A DNA stretch of 64,000 nucleotides from Arthrobacter sp. CAU 1506 (GTDB lineage: Bacteria > Actinomycetota > Actinomycetes > Actinomycetales > Micrococcaceae): the NCBI RefSeq assembly GCF_005047635.1, contig NZ_SUKC01000009.1:124001-188000 (forward strand). The letters are read 5' to 3'. The first letter of the stretch is position 1, and each line of letters begins with the position of its first letter. Shown piece after piece: positions 24,023-35,494 of this stretch. The notes under the pieces were generated by a model that was not told where the DNA came from, searched no databases, and saw nothing but the letters and a program-made list of their open reading frames with translations. The position numbers and the translations under genes were made by a program.

Positions 24023-24640
24023 ATGACTTCCCCCTCCACAGCTGGCGCCGTTAATGCACTGGCTCCTGAAACCTTGCGCTCCTGGCTTGCTGAACAGCAG
24101 GACCTTGTGGTGATCGATGTGCGCTCCGCAGCAGAGTTTGAGTCCATGCACATCCGCGGCTCGTACAACGTCCCACTGCCGCTTCTGTCAGAGCACGCGG
24201 ATGAACTGGCGGGCCGGTTGGGATCCCGTGTTGTCCTGGTCTGCCAGTCCGGCGTACGTGCCGAGCAGGCCCGCCAGCGCATGGCCGGCGCCGGACTTGA
24301 TGCCGCCCACGTCCTCACCGGCGGAGTGCCCGGGTTCGCTGCCGCCGGCGGCGAGGTCATCAGGGGCAGGGGTCGCTGGGGCCTGGAGCGGCAAGTCCGC
24401 CTGGCTGCAGGTTCTTTGGTGATGCTGGGCCTGGCCGGGGGCAGGTTCCTCTCGCCCAAGGTCCGCATGCTTTCCGGCGCCATCGGTACGGGCTTGACCT
24501 TCTCCGCTGCGACCAACACCTGCGCCATGGGCAAGGCCCTCTCGGCCATGCCGTGGAACAAGGCGGCCAAGGAGCCCACCCGCGAGAGCGCCATCCTGCA
24601 GCTCCCCGCCAGGGTGCCAGAAGAGAACACCGCGGCATGA
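24023..24640 (+). CDS. Rhodanese-domain protein with C-terminal membrane segment (YgaP-like)
   Basis: A 205-residue protein. The rhodanese domain (about 10-115) has VVIDVRSAAEFESMHIRGSYNVP and the catalytic loop LVCQSGVRAEQA with Cys74 as persulfide carrier. The C-terminal 60-65 residues (LAAGSLVMLGLAGGRF, GTGLTFSAATNTCAMG) form a DUF2892-like hydrophobic hairpin that should anchor it to the membrane, as in YgaP. It is expected to move sulfane sulfur to thiol acceptors. The ATG at 24023 follows a GAGAGG SD. The stop overlaps the exporter start (ATGA). Confidence 0.9.
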   Translation: MTSPSTAGAVNALAPETLRSWLAEQQDLVVIDVRSAAEFESMHIRGSYNVPLPLLSEHADELAGRLGSRVVLVCQSGVRAEQARQRMAGAGLDAAHVLTGGVPGFAAAGGEVIRGRGRWGLERQVRLAAGSLVMLGLAGGRFLSPKVRMLSGAIGTGLTFSAATNTCAMGKALSAMPWNKAAKEPTRESAILQLPARVPEENTAA

Positions 24641-25395
24641 TGACCGCGCTGGGCCTGGGGCTCGCCGTCGGGCTTGTCCTGGGCGCGGTGGGCGCCGGTG
24701 GATCGATCATTGCCGTCCCGGCCCTGGTCTATGGGGTGGGCATGAGCCCGGCCCAGGCCATTCCCACCTCCCTGCTGGTGGTGGGTGCGTCCTCGCTAAC
24801 CGCCCTGCTGCCCCGGATCCGGGAGGGTCTGAACTGGCTCGTGATCGCCCTGGTCGGAGCCGCCGGCATCCCGGCCGCCTGGGTGGGCGCCGCCGTCGGC
24901 CGGCTGCTGGACCCCAACATCCTGATGCTGGCATTTGCCGTCGTCATGGTGCTCGCAGGAATCCGGATGCTCACCGCAACGCGTGAAAGCGAAGGATCCT
25001 GCAGCAGCGGGCCAGGGCGAAACATCCGGTCCTGCGCGCCCAAGGCGGTGGGAGTCGGGCTGATCGTCGGCTTCCTCACCGGCCTGCTCGGAGTGGGCGG
25101 TGGCTTCCTGATTGTCCCGGCGCTGACCATCCTTCTCGGGTTGCGCGTGAAACAGGCGGTCGGAACGTCCCTGGCAATCATCGTCATCAATTCCGCCGCC
25201 GGGTTCAGCGCCCATGCTGCCGGGTTCAACATCGACTGGCCCACCACCCTTGCGTTCGCGGTCCCGGCAATCCTGGGATCCGTCCTCGCCGCCCGGCTGG
25301 CGCACCGCCTGACGAACAAGCACATCCGCATCTCATTTGCCGTGCTGATCTTCGCCGTCGCGGCGTGGGTCACTGCCGGCACCGTCACCGCCTGA
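24637..25395 (+). CDS. TauE/SafE-family sulfite (sulfur anion) exporter
   Basis: A 252-residue integral membrane protein with about eight predicted membrane segments in two homologous halves. Half 1 starts [26 protein letters not shown] and half 2 [24 protein letters not shown], the two Gly-rich signature loops of TauE/SafE. It is translationally coupled to the rhodanese through ATGA. In cst-type clusters this carrier exports sulfite or thiosulfate produced from persulfide oxidation; that substrate is inference here. A second ATG follows the first directly. Confidence 0.9.
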   Translation: MMTALGLGLAVGLVLGAVGAGGSIIAVPALVYGVGMSPAQAIPTSLLVVGASSLTALLPRIREGLNWLVIALVGAAGIPAAWVGAAVGRLLDPNILMLAFAVVMVLAGIRMLTATRESEGSCSSGPGRNIRSCAPKAVGVGLIVGFLTGLLGVGGGFLIVPALTILLGLRVKQAVGTSLAIIVINSAAGFSAHAAGFNIDWPTTLAFAVPAILGSVLAARLAHRLTNKHIRISFAVLIFAVAAWVTAGTVTA

Positions 25396-25464
25396 CCCGA
25401 TCCTTAATCTGTTCTGCTGACGGCCCCCGGTGGCGGGTGTTCCGAGCGGAAAACCCCTTGCCAC

Positions 25465-25480
25465 ATACCCATGGGGGTAT
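25465..25480 (+). promoter_or_regulatory. CstR-type operator upstream of the dioxygenase-rhodanese gene
   Basis: ATACCCATGGGGGTAT is a near-palindromic CsoR/CstR-family site ending 61 bp before the dioxygenase ATG. It resembles the elements in the divergent cstR promoter, so one repressor probably controls both transcription units. Confidence 0.78.
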
Positions 25481-25541
25481 CTAAAATTGTGGCCAGAGCC
25501 CAAGAAAACTTCCTCCCCGTTTCCCTGAAGGAGAACACCAG

Positions 25542-26942
25542 ATGCTTATCGAGCGCATTTACGACGAAGACCTGGCCCAGGCCAGCTACCTGATCGGCTG
25601 TCAGGCCAAGCGCGAAGCCGTTGTGGTGGACGGCCGCCGCGACATCGCCGTATACCAGGACCTTGCCGCGAAGAACGGCATGAAGATCGTGGCCGTGACC
25701 GAGACCCACATCCACGCCGACTACCTCTCCGGCACCCGCGAACTGGCCGCGGCCACCGGGGCGAAGATCTACGTCTCCGGTGAGGGCGGCCCGGACTGGC
25801 AGTACGGGTTCGACGGCGAGCGGCTCTACGACGGCGACACGATCACGCTGGGCAACATCAGCATCAAGGCAGTTCACACCCCGGGCCACACTCCGGAACA
25901 CCTGTCCTTCCTGGTTACCGATGGCGCGTTCAGCGACCAGCCCGGGTACCTGCTCTCCGGCGACTTCGTCTTCTCCGGCGACCTCGGTCGTCCCGACCTG
26001 CTGGATGAAGCTGCCGGTGGCATCGATACCCGCTTCGAAGGGGCCAAGCAGCTCTTCGCCAGTCTGCGGGACAAGTTCCTGACCCTGCCGGACTACGTGC
26101 AGGTCCATCCGGCCCACGGTGCCGGCAGCGCCTGCGGCAAGGCGTTGGGCGCCATTCCGTCCTCCACGGTGGGCTACGAACGCCTCTTTGCCTGGTGGGG
26201 CCGCTACCTGGCCGCCAACGACGAGCAGGGCTTCATCGACGAGCTGCTGGACGGCCAGCCCGACGCGCACGCCTACTTCGGCCGGATGAAGCGGGAGAAC
26301 CGCCAGGGCCCGCACATCATGGGGGAGCGCAGCCCGCTGCCCGAACTGGCCACCGACGTCGTTGCCGCCGGTCTGGCGGAGGATTCTCTAACCTTCATCG
26401 ACACCCGCTCCAACAGCGAGGTCCATCAGGGCACCGTGGTCCGGTCGCTGAATGTCCCGGCAGGCAAGTCGGTGGCCAGCTACGGCGCTTGGGTGGTGAA
26501 CCCGGAGACGGACAAGAACCCGCTGGTCTTACTGGCGCAAGACCAGGAGCAGGCCCAGGGCATCTGGGACCATCTGGTCCGGGTCGGCATCGACAACGTC
26601 GCCGGCTACCTGACCAGCATCGATGGGCTCCCCACCTTCGCCCCGCAACTCATCCAGCCCGAAGAACTCGACGGTTTCGACGCCGCCTTGGTCCTGGACG
26701 TCCGCAACAAAACCGAGCACATCGCCGGGCACATCCCCGGCTCCTACCAGCTCAGCGGCGGCCGCCTGATGTGGCACCTGGACGAGCTTCCGGCCGAAGG
26801 GGCCATCGTGACCTACTGCCAGAGCGGGGTGCGGAACTCGGTGGCTGCCAGCGCACTGCGCCGGGCGGGGTACGACGTCGTTGAACTCGACGGCAGCTAC
26901 GCCGCCTGGGCTGCCTGGCAGGATCGCGTCCCGGCGGCCTAA
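25542..26942 (+). CDS. cstB: Persulfide dioxygenase-rhodanese fusion (CstB-like)
   Basis: A 466-residue fusion. The N-terminal metallo-beta-lactamase domain (about 1-245) has THIHADY (His56, His58, Asp60), HTPGHTPEH and a later VHPAHG, the ETHE1-type mono-iron ligand set that oxidises persulfide to sulfite or thiosulfate. A first rhodanese-like domain (about 275-360) lacks an active Cys. The C-terminal rhodanese domain (about 370-466) has TYCQSGVRN with Cys426. The SD AAGGAGAACACC fixes the start. It has its own CstR-type operator. The 3' end, including the stop, is part of a 25-bp tandem duplication. Confidence 0.92.
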   Translation: MLIERIYDEDLAQASYLIGCQAKREAVVVDGRRDIAVYQDLAAKNGMKIVAVTETHIHADYLSGTRELAAATGAKIYVSGEGGPDWQYGFDGERLYDGDTITLGNISIKAVHTPGHTPEHLSFLVTDGAFSDQPGYLLSGDFVFSGDLGRPDLLDEAAGGIDTRFEGAKQLFASLRDKFLTLPDYVQVHPAHGAGSACGKALGAIPSSTVGYERLFAWWGRYLAANDEQGFIDELLDGQPDAHAYFGRMKRENRQGPHIMGERSPLPELATDVVAAGLAEDSLTFIDTRSNSEVHQGTVVRSLNVPAGKSVASYGAWVVNPETDKNPLVLLAQDQEQAQGIWDHLVRVGIDNVAGYLTSIDGLPTFAPQLIQPEELDGFDAALVLDVRNKTEHIAGHIPGSYQLSGGRLMWHLDELPAEGAIVTYCQSGVRNSVAASALRRAGYDVVELDGSYAAWAAWQDRVPAA

Positions 26943-26983
26943 GCAGGACCGCGTCCCTGCGGCCTAACCAGGACCGTGTACCT
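26919..26983. repeat. 25-bp tandem repeat spanning the cstB stop codon
   Basis: Unit 1 (26919-26943) encodes the last eight residues and the TAA, unit 2 (26944-26968) repeats it with three changes including another TAA, and unit 3 (from 26969) is partial. The duplicated units therefore copy the gene's own 3' terminus into the untranslated region. Confidence 0.85.
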
Positions 26984-26990
26984 CCGGGAG

Positions 26991-28880
26991 TTACAGCGCG
27001 CTGGCCCGGAAGCCGCCCAGCGCCAGCGCCACTGGCACCGCGGCCGCGGCCGCACCGGCGTGCGGCCGGCAGGCCGACGGGTAGGGCAGTGGCGGACGGA
27101 CTTCCAGCGCGGCCTGGCCGCTGAAGAGTTCCGGCAGCCGGTAGTCGAAACCCTCGGCGGCATCGAGCAGTCCCGCCGCCAACCGCGCGGCTTCCTCCTG
27201 GAAACCGGTGCGCAGCAGTCCCATCACGGTCCAGGCCGTGTCCTGGGTCCAGACTGCTCCGGCTCGGCGGCGGGTGGGCCAGTACGCCGGATTCGCCGCG
27301 GACAGCGAGCGGATGCCGTATCCGGTGAACAATGCGCGGTCCATCAGCCGGGCGGCCACCGTGCGGGTTTCCTCGGCGTCCAGCAGTCCGGTACCCAGCA
27401 GATTCCCCATGCCGGAGCCCACGCCGTCCACCTGCCGGTCCCGGTCGTCGAGGGCCATGGCCGGGTAGGGGCCGGCCTCGTCCGAGCACCAGAACCGGTT
27501 GCGGAAGTTGCCCGCCAGCCGCGACGCGTAGGCCCGCCACTCGTCGCCGGCGTTGGCTTCGCCGAAGTAGTCCAGCAGCACCCCTGCCGCGCGGGCGGCC
27601 TCATAGGCATAGGCCTGCAGGTCGGCCGGGGCAACGGTTCCACCGGCCGTCCTGCCATCCAGATAGCGGTAGGCTCCCCGGGTATCCCCGGCACCCTGGT
27701 GTCCGGGCCCCTGGAGCGGCGGCACCGGCATCGTCACGAAGCCGTCGCCGCCGGGGCCGGAGTGCTGGCGCAGCCAATCCAGCGCTGCCTCAAACTGTGG
27801 CAGCAGGTTGCGGACGGCGTCCTCGGGCATGCCGGAATGCCAGGCGTCGTGCAGCAGCACAATCCAGAGCAGCGTGGCCTCCGGTGAACCGTAGAGGACC
27901 GGGGGCAGTTCCCGGACCACGGCGTCCATGGCCATCGACAGCCGGCGCTGCCGCACTTCCTGGACCATGAGGCCGGGCCGTTCGCCCGTATCGTCCCGCT
28001 CCGCTGTGCCCTGCCAGCGCGCCACCGCACGCAGTGTTCCTTCCGCGACGCTGGAATCGATGGGCAGCATCAGCCGGGCGGCCACCAGCGACTCCCTGCC
28101 GTATAGCGTCAGGAACCACGGGGCACCGGCTGCCAAGAAAACATCGGCCGGGGCATCCCGCCCGGCCATGCGCAGGCTATTGAGGTCGCTCATTGAACGG
28201 CTCATCAGCCGCTGCAGCCTGGCGTCTCCGGCGACCGAGGGCGTGCGCAGCACCGGGGCGGCCGCAGCCGACAGGGGAGCCCCGGCGTCGTCGTAATCAA
28301 TACTCCATGAGAGGACGACGACGGTGCCCGGCTTGAGCAGCGCGGTCCATTCCAGCCGGACCAAGCTGCCATCGAAGCCGGTCTCGGCGCCCTCGGCCGT
28401 CAGCACGGCGCGGGTACCGTCGCGCCAGCTCCAGCGGGCCTCGCCGGGGGCCACCGAACCGGCGTCGCCGGCCGCCCCCGCGCGTACCTGCTCCAGCGGG
28501 ATGGCGTCGGCTACCAGATCCACCCGGACGTGGAGCTCCAGCTCATCCTGAAGCGCGGAGGTGAACGTCAATGCTTCGCCCAGCCTGCCGCCTTCCACCG
28601 CCCGGGAACGGTTCAGGGTCACCAGCGGGTCTGTGCCCTCCGCTGCGGTCCGCAGGAAGGAAAGGAAGTCGGCCCGGCCGGCAGACCGCGATTGGGTGGA
28701 GATCCACTCCGGCTCCTGGCCGTTCACCGTTAACAGGCAGCGGGCCAGCACGCGGTCGTCGCCGAAGTACACCCCCTGCGCCCCGTGCCCTCGGATCTGT
28801 CCGTGGCGTTCGCTCCACGCTTGGAGCGGAGCCGCGAAGACTCCGGTCAGGTCATGCACATACGGCTGGCGGTAGACCAT
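26991..28880 (-). CDS. Glycogen-debranching-like glycoside hydrolase (GDE family)
   Basis: A 629-residue cytosolic protein. Residues about 1-200 form the beta-rich glycogen-debranching N-terminal domain (VYFGDDRVLARCLLTVNG, LNRSRAVEGGRLGEAL). About 210-620 form an (alpha/alpha)6 barrel with FLAAGAPWFLTLYGRESLVAARLMLP, ELPPVLYGSPEATLLWIVLLHDAW and GIRSLSAANPAYWPTRRRAGAVWTQD, the hallmark segments of amylo-alpha-1,6-glucosidase-like enzymes. The substrate could be a branched alpha-glucan or another oligosaccharide. The start MVYRQPYVHDLTG fits the conserved beginning. No glycogen operon surrounds it. Confidence 0.87.
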   Translation of the reverse strand: MVYRQPYVHDLTGVFAAPLQAWSERHGQIRGHGAQGVYFGDDRVLARCLLTVNGQEPEWISTQSRSAGRADFLSFLRTAAEGTDPLVTLNRSRAVEGGRLGEALTFTSALQDELELHVRVDLVADAIPLEQVRAGAAGDAGSVAPGEARWSWRDGTRAVLTAEGAETGFDGSLVRLEWTALLKPGTVVVLSWSIDYDDAGAPLSAAAAPVLRTPSVAGDARLQRLMSRSMSDLNSLRMAGRDAPADVFLAAGAPWFLTLYGRESLVAARLMLPIDSSVAEGTLRAVARWQGTAERDDTGERPGLMVQEVRQRRLSMAMDAVVRELPPVLYGSPEATLLWIVLLHDAWHSGMPEDAVRNLLPQFEAALDWLRQHSGPGGDGFVTMPVPPLQGPGHQGAGDTRGAYRYLDGRTAGGTVAPADLQAYAYEAARAAGVLLDYFGEANAGDEWRAYASRLAGNFRNRFWCSDEAGPYPAMALDDRDRQVDGVGSGMGNLLGTGLLDAEETRTVAARLMDRALFTGYGIRSLSAANPAYWPTRRRAGAVWTQDTAWTVMGLLRTGFQEEAARLAAGLLDAAEGFDYRLPELFSGQAALEVRPPLPYPSACRPHAGAAAAAVPVALALGGFRASAL

Positions 28881-28948
28881 GGACTCATCTTGGCAGCATC
28901 GGCTGCCTCAGAACAGTGCCGGGCCCGCTGCGGGGCGGCCGCAACGCT

Positions 28949-29215
28949 TCAGCCGCCGGCGCCTCCGGCCATCATGTCCGGCCCGCCCGGCGACCAGGAG
29001 AGATGGATTTCCACGCCGCTTTCCGTCTCCTCGATGACCATGCGCAGAGGCTCGCCGAACAGCTCCTCATGCGCCGCGGTGTCGCTTTCGCTTTGCTCCA
29101 CCAAGTCGCTCAGCGCGGCAGCCATGGCCCGGCCCCAGTCGTGCGGGTTCTTGCTGTTGGCGGCGGCCGAGGCCGAATAGGTGGCGTTCATCCGGGCGCC
29201 GTACATGGCGTTCAT
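28949..29215 (-). CDS. Hypothetical protein, 88 residues
   Basis: Small soluble protein: MNAMYGARMNATYSAS, then SKNPHDWGRAMAAALSDLVEQSE, an acidic core ending in MVIEETESGVEIHLSWSPGG and a Gly-rich tail. A well-placed AGGAGG SD lies seven bases before the ATG at 29215. The N-terminus comes from a duplicated ATGAACGCC-containing sequence (codons 1 and 9). I do not recognise the family. It precedes the debranching gene on the same strand, with a 68-bp gap. Confidence 0.65.
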   Translation of the reverse strand: MNAMYGARMNATYSASAAANSKNPHDWGRAMAAALSDLVEQSESDTAAHEELFGEPLRMVIEETESGVEIHLSWSPGGPDMMAGGAGG

Positions 29216-29308
29216 CCGGGAACCTCCTGACACGTTTAGAACCTGCCGCACGACGCTGTGCCGCAGGTCCCATCAGATTAGCCAGCGGTCTGACCCTGAT
29301 CCACCTTT

Positions 29309-29331
29309 TCACGTACATTACTCATATGTGA
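29309..29331. promoter_or_regulatory. Imperfect inverted repeat, candidate regulator site
   Basis: TCACGTA (29309-29315) and TATGTGA (29325-29331) form an inverted repeat with one mismatch and a 9-bp spacer, in the gap between the leftward 88-residue gene and the rightward GntR-type regulator. Its location suits autoregulation by that regulator. No functional evidence. Confidence 0.35.
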
Positions 29332-29365
29332 CGCCAGTCATAAACGCAGGCGGCGGGAGATCTTT

Positions 29366-30010
29366 ATGGTGGGCAGCATGACCGATCAGGCGGAAGTGGA
29401 CAAGGCAGTCCAGAGGGTGCGGGACGAGATTCTGGCCGGCGGGCTGGCTCCTGGCACCACCGTGACCGTGTCCGGCCTCGCCAAGCGATTCGGCGCCGAC
29501 GACGCCCAGATGCACCACGCCGTCGTGGCCCTTACCGAAGAAGGCCTGATCGAGGCGGCCGGGCATGAACACCGCATCGCCAACCTGGGACGGCAGCAGG
29601 CTGTCCAGCTCCTGGATGTGATGGGCGTCGTGCTGGTGGCGCTGTTCGAACGGGCCGCCCCGCGGTTGTCGCCCGACGAGATCAACAGAATGGCAACGCT
29701 GGCGGACGATCTGCGCACTGCCCTGCAGCACGAAGACATGCTGGCGTCGCACCGCGCCATCGGCGACCTGGTGGGCATCATCCTTCAGGCCGGCGACCAT
29801 CAGGAACTGCGGGACGTGAACACCCATGTGCTTGACCGTTCGCTGGCCCGGCTGCACCTGTTCCAACACGCCATCGCCTATCCCATCTGGACCGACGGCT
29901 GGGTCGAGACCGTGCAGTACTTGCAGCGCGGCCAGCCCGAAGCTGCCGTGGAGAGGCTGCGCCGGACCTTCTGGATCCTCGCCGAAGAACTGGCGCCGGA
30001 GAGTTCGTAA
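29366..30010 (+). CDS. GntR/FadR-type transcriptional regulator
   Basis: A 214-residue regulator. The N-terminal winged-helix region (about 8-70) has RVRDEILAGGLAPGTTVTVSGLAKRFG and MHHAVVALTEEGLIEAAG, a weak but recognisable GntR pattern. The C-terminal helical FCD-like domain (about 80-205) has NRMATLADDLRTAL, ASHRAIGDLVGIILQAG and the ELAPESS end. The DNA-binding domain is degenerate compared with standard GntR proteins. GGGAG six bases upstream of 29366 supports the start; an ATG at 29378 is possible. Targets are unknown; the MFS gene downstream is a candidate. Confidence 0.72.
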   Translation: MVGSMTDQAEVDKAVQRVRDEILAGGLAPGTTVTVSGLAKRFGADDAQMHHAVVALTEEGLIEAAGHEHRIANLGRQQAVQLLDVMGVVLVALFERAAPRLSPDEINRMATLADDLRTALQHEDMLASHRAIGDLVGIILQAGDHQELRDVNTHVLDRSLARLHLFQHAIAYPIWTDGWVETVQYLQRGQPEAAVERLRRTFWILAEELAPESS

Positions 30011-30054
30011 CCGGTCTGCAAGTCTGTCGGGCGGCGACGCCGTGACGGGATAAG

Positions 30055-31653
30055 GTGAAACCCGGCCGGATCCACACGGCCGTCCCGCCCGGCCGTTCGA
30101 CCCCTGGACCAAGCTTGACCTCGCCCGCACAACAGACTGCCGATACCCGACCGCGTTCCGAGGACCGCTCCCGCTCCAGCAATAGCCCGGCGCCCCGGAA
30201 GTCCCGCCCGTTTGCGGGCCGCTTGACCGTGCTCGCCGGCATTTTGTTGCTCGCGCTGAGCCTGCGGCTGGCCGTCTCCGGCGTCTCACCGGTGCTGGCG
30301 GACATGGCTGCGGAGCTGCCGTTCGGGACCATTTCCACTGGCGTGTTGGGCATGCTGCCTACCGCGGCCTTCGCCGCCGCCGGGTTCGCCGTGCCCGTGC
30401 TGCTACGACGGTTCGGGCTGGAACTTCTGCTGCTGGTGGCAATCCTGCTGGCCGCGGTGGGCCAACTGGGCCGCGCGCTGGCCCCGGATGTGCCGACATT
30501 CCTGGTCCTGTCCGGCGTGACCATGGCCGGTTACGGCATGGGCAACATCCTGTTGCCGCCGCTGGTGAAGCGCTATTTCCCCGACCGGATCGGACTCATC
30601 ACCGCGCTCTACGTGACGTTGCTGGCGGTCAGCACCGCGTTCAGCCCGCTGCTGGCCGTGCCTCTCGAGCAGGCCGCCGGCTGGCGGTTTTCGATCGGGG
30701 TCTGGGCCGCGGTGAGCGTCGCGGCCCTGGTGCCCTGGCTGACGACGGCCTGGGCCGAACACTCCCGGCGCAAAATCTCCCGGCTGGTGCTGCAGCCCTA
30801 CCTCCCCGGCGGCCAGGAACCCGTTCAGCCGAATCCGGCGAATAACACCCCGTCGCCAATCGGCCCCGTCGGCCCAGGCGGTCCTGTCAGCCCCGCCGGC
30901 CCCGCCGGTCCCGGCGGTTCCGGCGGTCCCGGCGGTTCCGCACCGGGCGCGGGAGCCACCGCCACGGCAACAGTCATCACCTCCACCCCAACAGCCACCA
31001 GCACGACGGCGGTGCCCGTCTGGCGCTCGCCGCTCGCCTGGGGCCTGGCCCTGGTCTTCGCCGGAACCTCGTCGAATACCTTTGCCATGTTCACTTGGCT
31101 GCCGCCGCTGCTGGTGGACAGTGGAATGCTGCCGCCGAAGGCCGGCACCATGCTGGCTTACTACGCCATCCTGGCCCTGCCGACCAGCCTGCTGGTGCCG
31201 CTGGTCGCAGCGCGGCTGCGCAATCCGCTGGGCCTGGGGCTGCTCTTCATCGGTTTCTACGCAGCCGGCTACGCCGGCCTGCTGCTCTCGCCGTCGTTCG
31301 GCACCTGGCTGTGGATCACGCTGGCTGGCCTGGGCCAAGGCACCTTCGCCCTGGCGCTGCTGCTGGTCAACCTCCGGACCCGCACCACGGCCGGCGCCGG
31401 AGCGCTCTCCGGGTTCGCGCAGGGGATCGGCTACACCGTTGCCTGCGCCGGCCCGCTGGCCTTCGGCCTGCTGCACGACGTGAGCGGCGGCTGGGGAGCT
31501 TCCTTCGGTCTGCTGGGCGCTGCGCTGCTGCTTCTGGCGGTGGGCCTGATCATCGTGGGCCGGCCCCGGTATCTGGAGGATTTGCCCCAGCTGGAGAATT
31601 CGCCCCGACTGGAGGATTCACCGGCGTACCTGGAGGATTTGCCCCGCGGCTGA
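30055..31653 (+). CDS. MFS transporter (CynX/NimT-like) with low-complexity central loop
   Basis: Major facilitator of 532 residues with about 12 membrane segments. The first six (about 55-240: RLTVLAGILLLALSLRLAVSGVSP onward) match CynX-type cyanate/nitroimidazole-like carriers. The cytosolic loop between halves (about 260-325) is a Gly/Pro/Ser/Thr-rich stretch (repeated GPxGPGG), then six more segments follow. The C-terminus holds four copies of an LEDLP-like repeat. The N-terminal 50 residues are polar and probably disordered. The GTG at 30055 has only a weak SD, so the true start may be further in. Substrate unknown. Confidence 0.83.
   Translation: MKPGRIHTAVPPGRSTPGPSLTSPAQQTADTRPRSEDRSRSSNSPAPRKSRPFAGRLTVLAGILLLALSLRLAVSGVSPVLADMAAELPFGTISTGVLGMLPTAAFAAAGFAVPVLLRRFGLELLLLVAILLAAVGQLGRALAPDVPTFLVLSGVTMAGYGMGNILLPPLVKRYFPDRIGLITALYVTLLAVSTAFSPLLAVPLEQAAGWRFSIGVWAAVSVAALVPWLTTAWAEHSRRKISRLVLQPYLPGGQEPVQPNPANNTPSPIGPVGPGGPVSPAGPAGPGGSGGPGGSAPGAGATATATVITSTPTATSTTAVPVWRSPLAWGLALVFAGTSSNTFAMFTWLPPLLVDSGMLPPKAGTMLAYYAILALPTSLLVPLVAARLRNPLGLGLLFIGFYAAGYAGLLLSPSFGTWLWITLAGLGQGTFALALLLVNLRTRTTAGAGALSGFAQGIGYTVACAGPLAFGLLHDVSGGWGASFGLLGAALLLLAVGLIIVGRPRYLEDLPQLENSPRLEDSPAYLEDLPRG
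31573..31647 (+). repeat. 18-21-bp tandem repeat at the 3' end of the MFS gene
   Basis: Four CTGGAGGATTTGCCCC-like units at 31573, 31591, 31609 and 31630 encode the sequence YLEDLPQLENSPRLEDSPAY and a fourth LEDLP. The array ends two codons before the stop. Confidence 0.85.
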
Positions 31654-31723
31654 AGCTGCTGCCCGTTCCCCGGCCAGCCGGGCGCCGGTAGGCTGGCGCG
31701 AAAGTCAGCCACGAGGAGGCGCC

Positions 31724-32236
31724 ATGAAGTTCAATGACCTGCTGGCCGATGCCTACGGGCGGATCCAGGAACGGGTCCACCATGTGCTGGAAGGCCTGGA
31801 CGCGGACCAGTTGGCTGCCCGGCCGGGCGGCGACAGCAACTCAATCGCCTGGCTGGTTTGGCACCTGACCCGGATCCAGGACGACCACATTGCCGATGTC
31901 GCCGGTACGCGGCAGTACTGGCTGGCCGGCTGGTCGGAGCGCTTCGACCTGCCGCTGGCCGCGAAGGACCACGGCTTCGGCCACACGCCCGAACAGGTGG
32001 CGGCCGTCCGGGTGGAATCCGCAGACCTGCTGCGCGACTACTTCGACGACGTGCATGCCGGCACGCTGACCTACCTGGCCGGGCTCACCGAGGACGATCT
32101 GGACCGGATTGTCGACACGCGGTGGGACCCGCACGTCAAGCTCGGCGTCCGGTTGGTGAGCGTCATGGACGACTGTATGGAACACATCGGCCAGGCCGCC
32201 TACGTCAAGGGCATGCTCGCCCGCGGGGACGTCTAG
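31724..32236 (+). CDS. DinB-family protein (DUF664/mycothiol-transferase-like)
   Basis: Four-helix DinB/YfiT-like protein of 170 residues. The metal-binding histidines are visible in IAWLVWHLTRIQDDH and DDCMEHIGQAAYVKGM, with a third candidate in the central AAKDHGFGH segment. In actinobacteria many such proteins are thiol-S-transferases using mycothiol. The SD ACGAGGAGGCGCC precedes the ATG at 31724. Stand-alone gene; substrate unknown. Confidence 0.85.
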   Translation: MKFNDLLADAYGRIQERVHHVLEGLDADQLAARPGGDSNSIAWLVWHLTRIQDDHIADVAGTRQYWLAGWSERFDLPLAAKDHGFGHTPEQVAAVRVESADLLRDYFDDVHAGTLTYLAGLTEDDLDRIVDTRWDPHVKLGVRLVSVMDDCMEHIGQAAYVKGMLARGDV

Positions 32237-32340
32237 CACTCGTGCTGGCGCTGCCGCCGGAACCGTCATCACCTTGTTGCCCGGCAGTGGCTCGACTACC
32301 ATTCAAGGAGTTAGAAACAACTGCATACAGCCTTCGACAT

Positions 32341-32542
32341 GCGGCGGGAGAGTCCTGCTGAGCACTTACGTCAGCAGGCGCCGTAGGAGCAATACCTCCC
32401 CAGGAATCTCTCAGGCCCCTGTACCGCCGCGGAGAGGCAACTCTGGAAAGCAGTCGGACCCGCAGCGGTCCGGCTCACCGACGGTGCAAGCAGGAACAGG
32501 CCCCCGAGCCGCCTGCGGAATCTCTCAGGTTCAGCCACAGAG
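32341..32542 (+). promoter_or_regulatory. Tandem glycine riboswitch (gcvT element) upstream of gcvP
   Basis: Aptamer 1 is closed by a perfect 7-bp P1 (GCGGCGG 32341-32347 with CCGCCGC 32424-32430) and contains GGAGAGTCC, GGCGCCGTAGGAGCAA and the conserved AATCTCTCAGG. Aptamer 2 (about 32441-32542) is closed by CTCTG/CAGAG and contains GGAAAG, CACCGACGGTGCAAGC and again AATCTCTCAGG. The short linker between them is typical of the two-aptamer class. It should activate the glycine cleavage genes when glycine is high. Confidence 0.95.
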
Positions 32543-32605
32543 CGGGGAGGAACCCTTCACTACCGGCATGGCCACCCCATGCCGGAGATCAACTGGAGTT
32601 CCTCA

Positions 32606-35479
<2,874 letters not shown>

Positions 35480-35494
35480 GAAAGGTCTGCCCCC

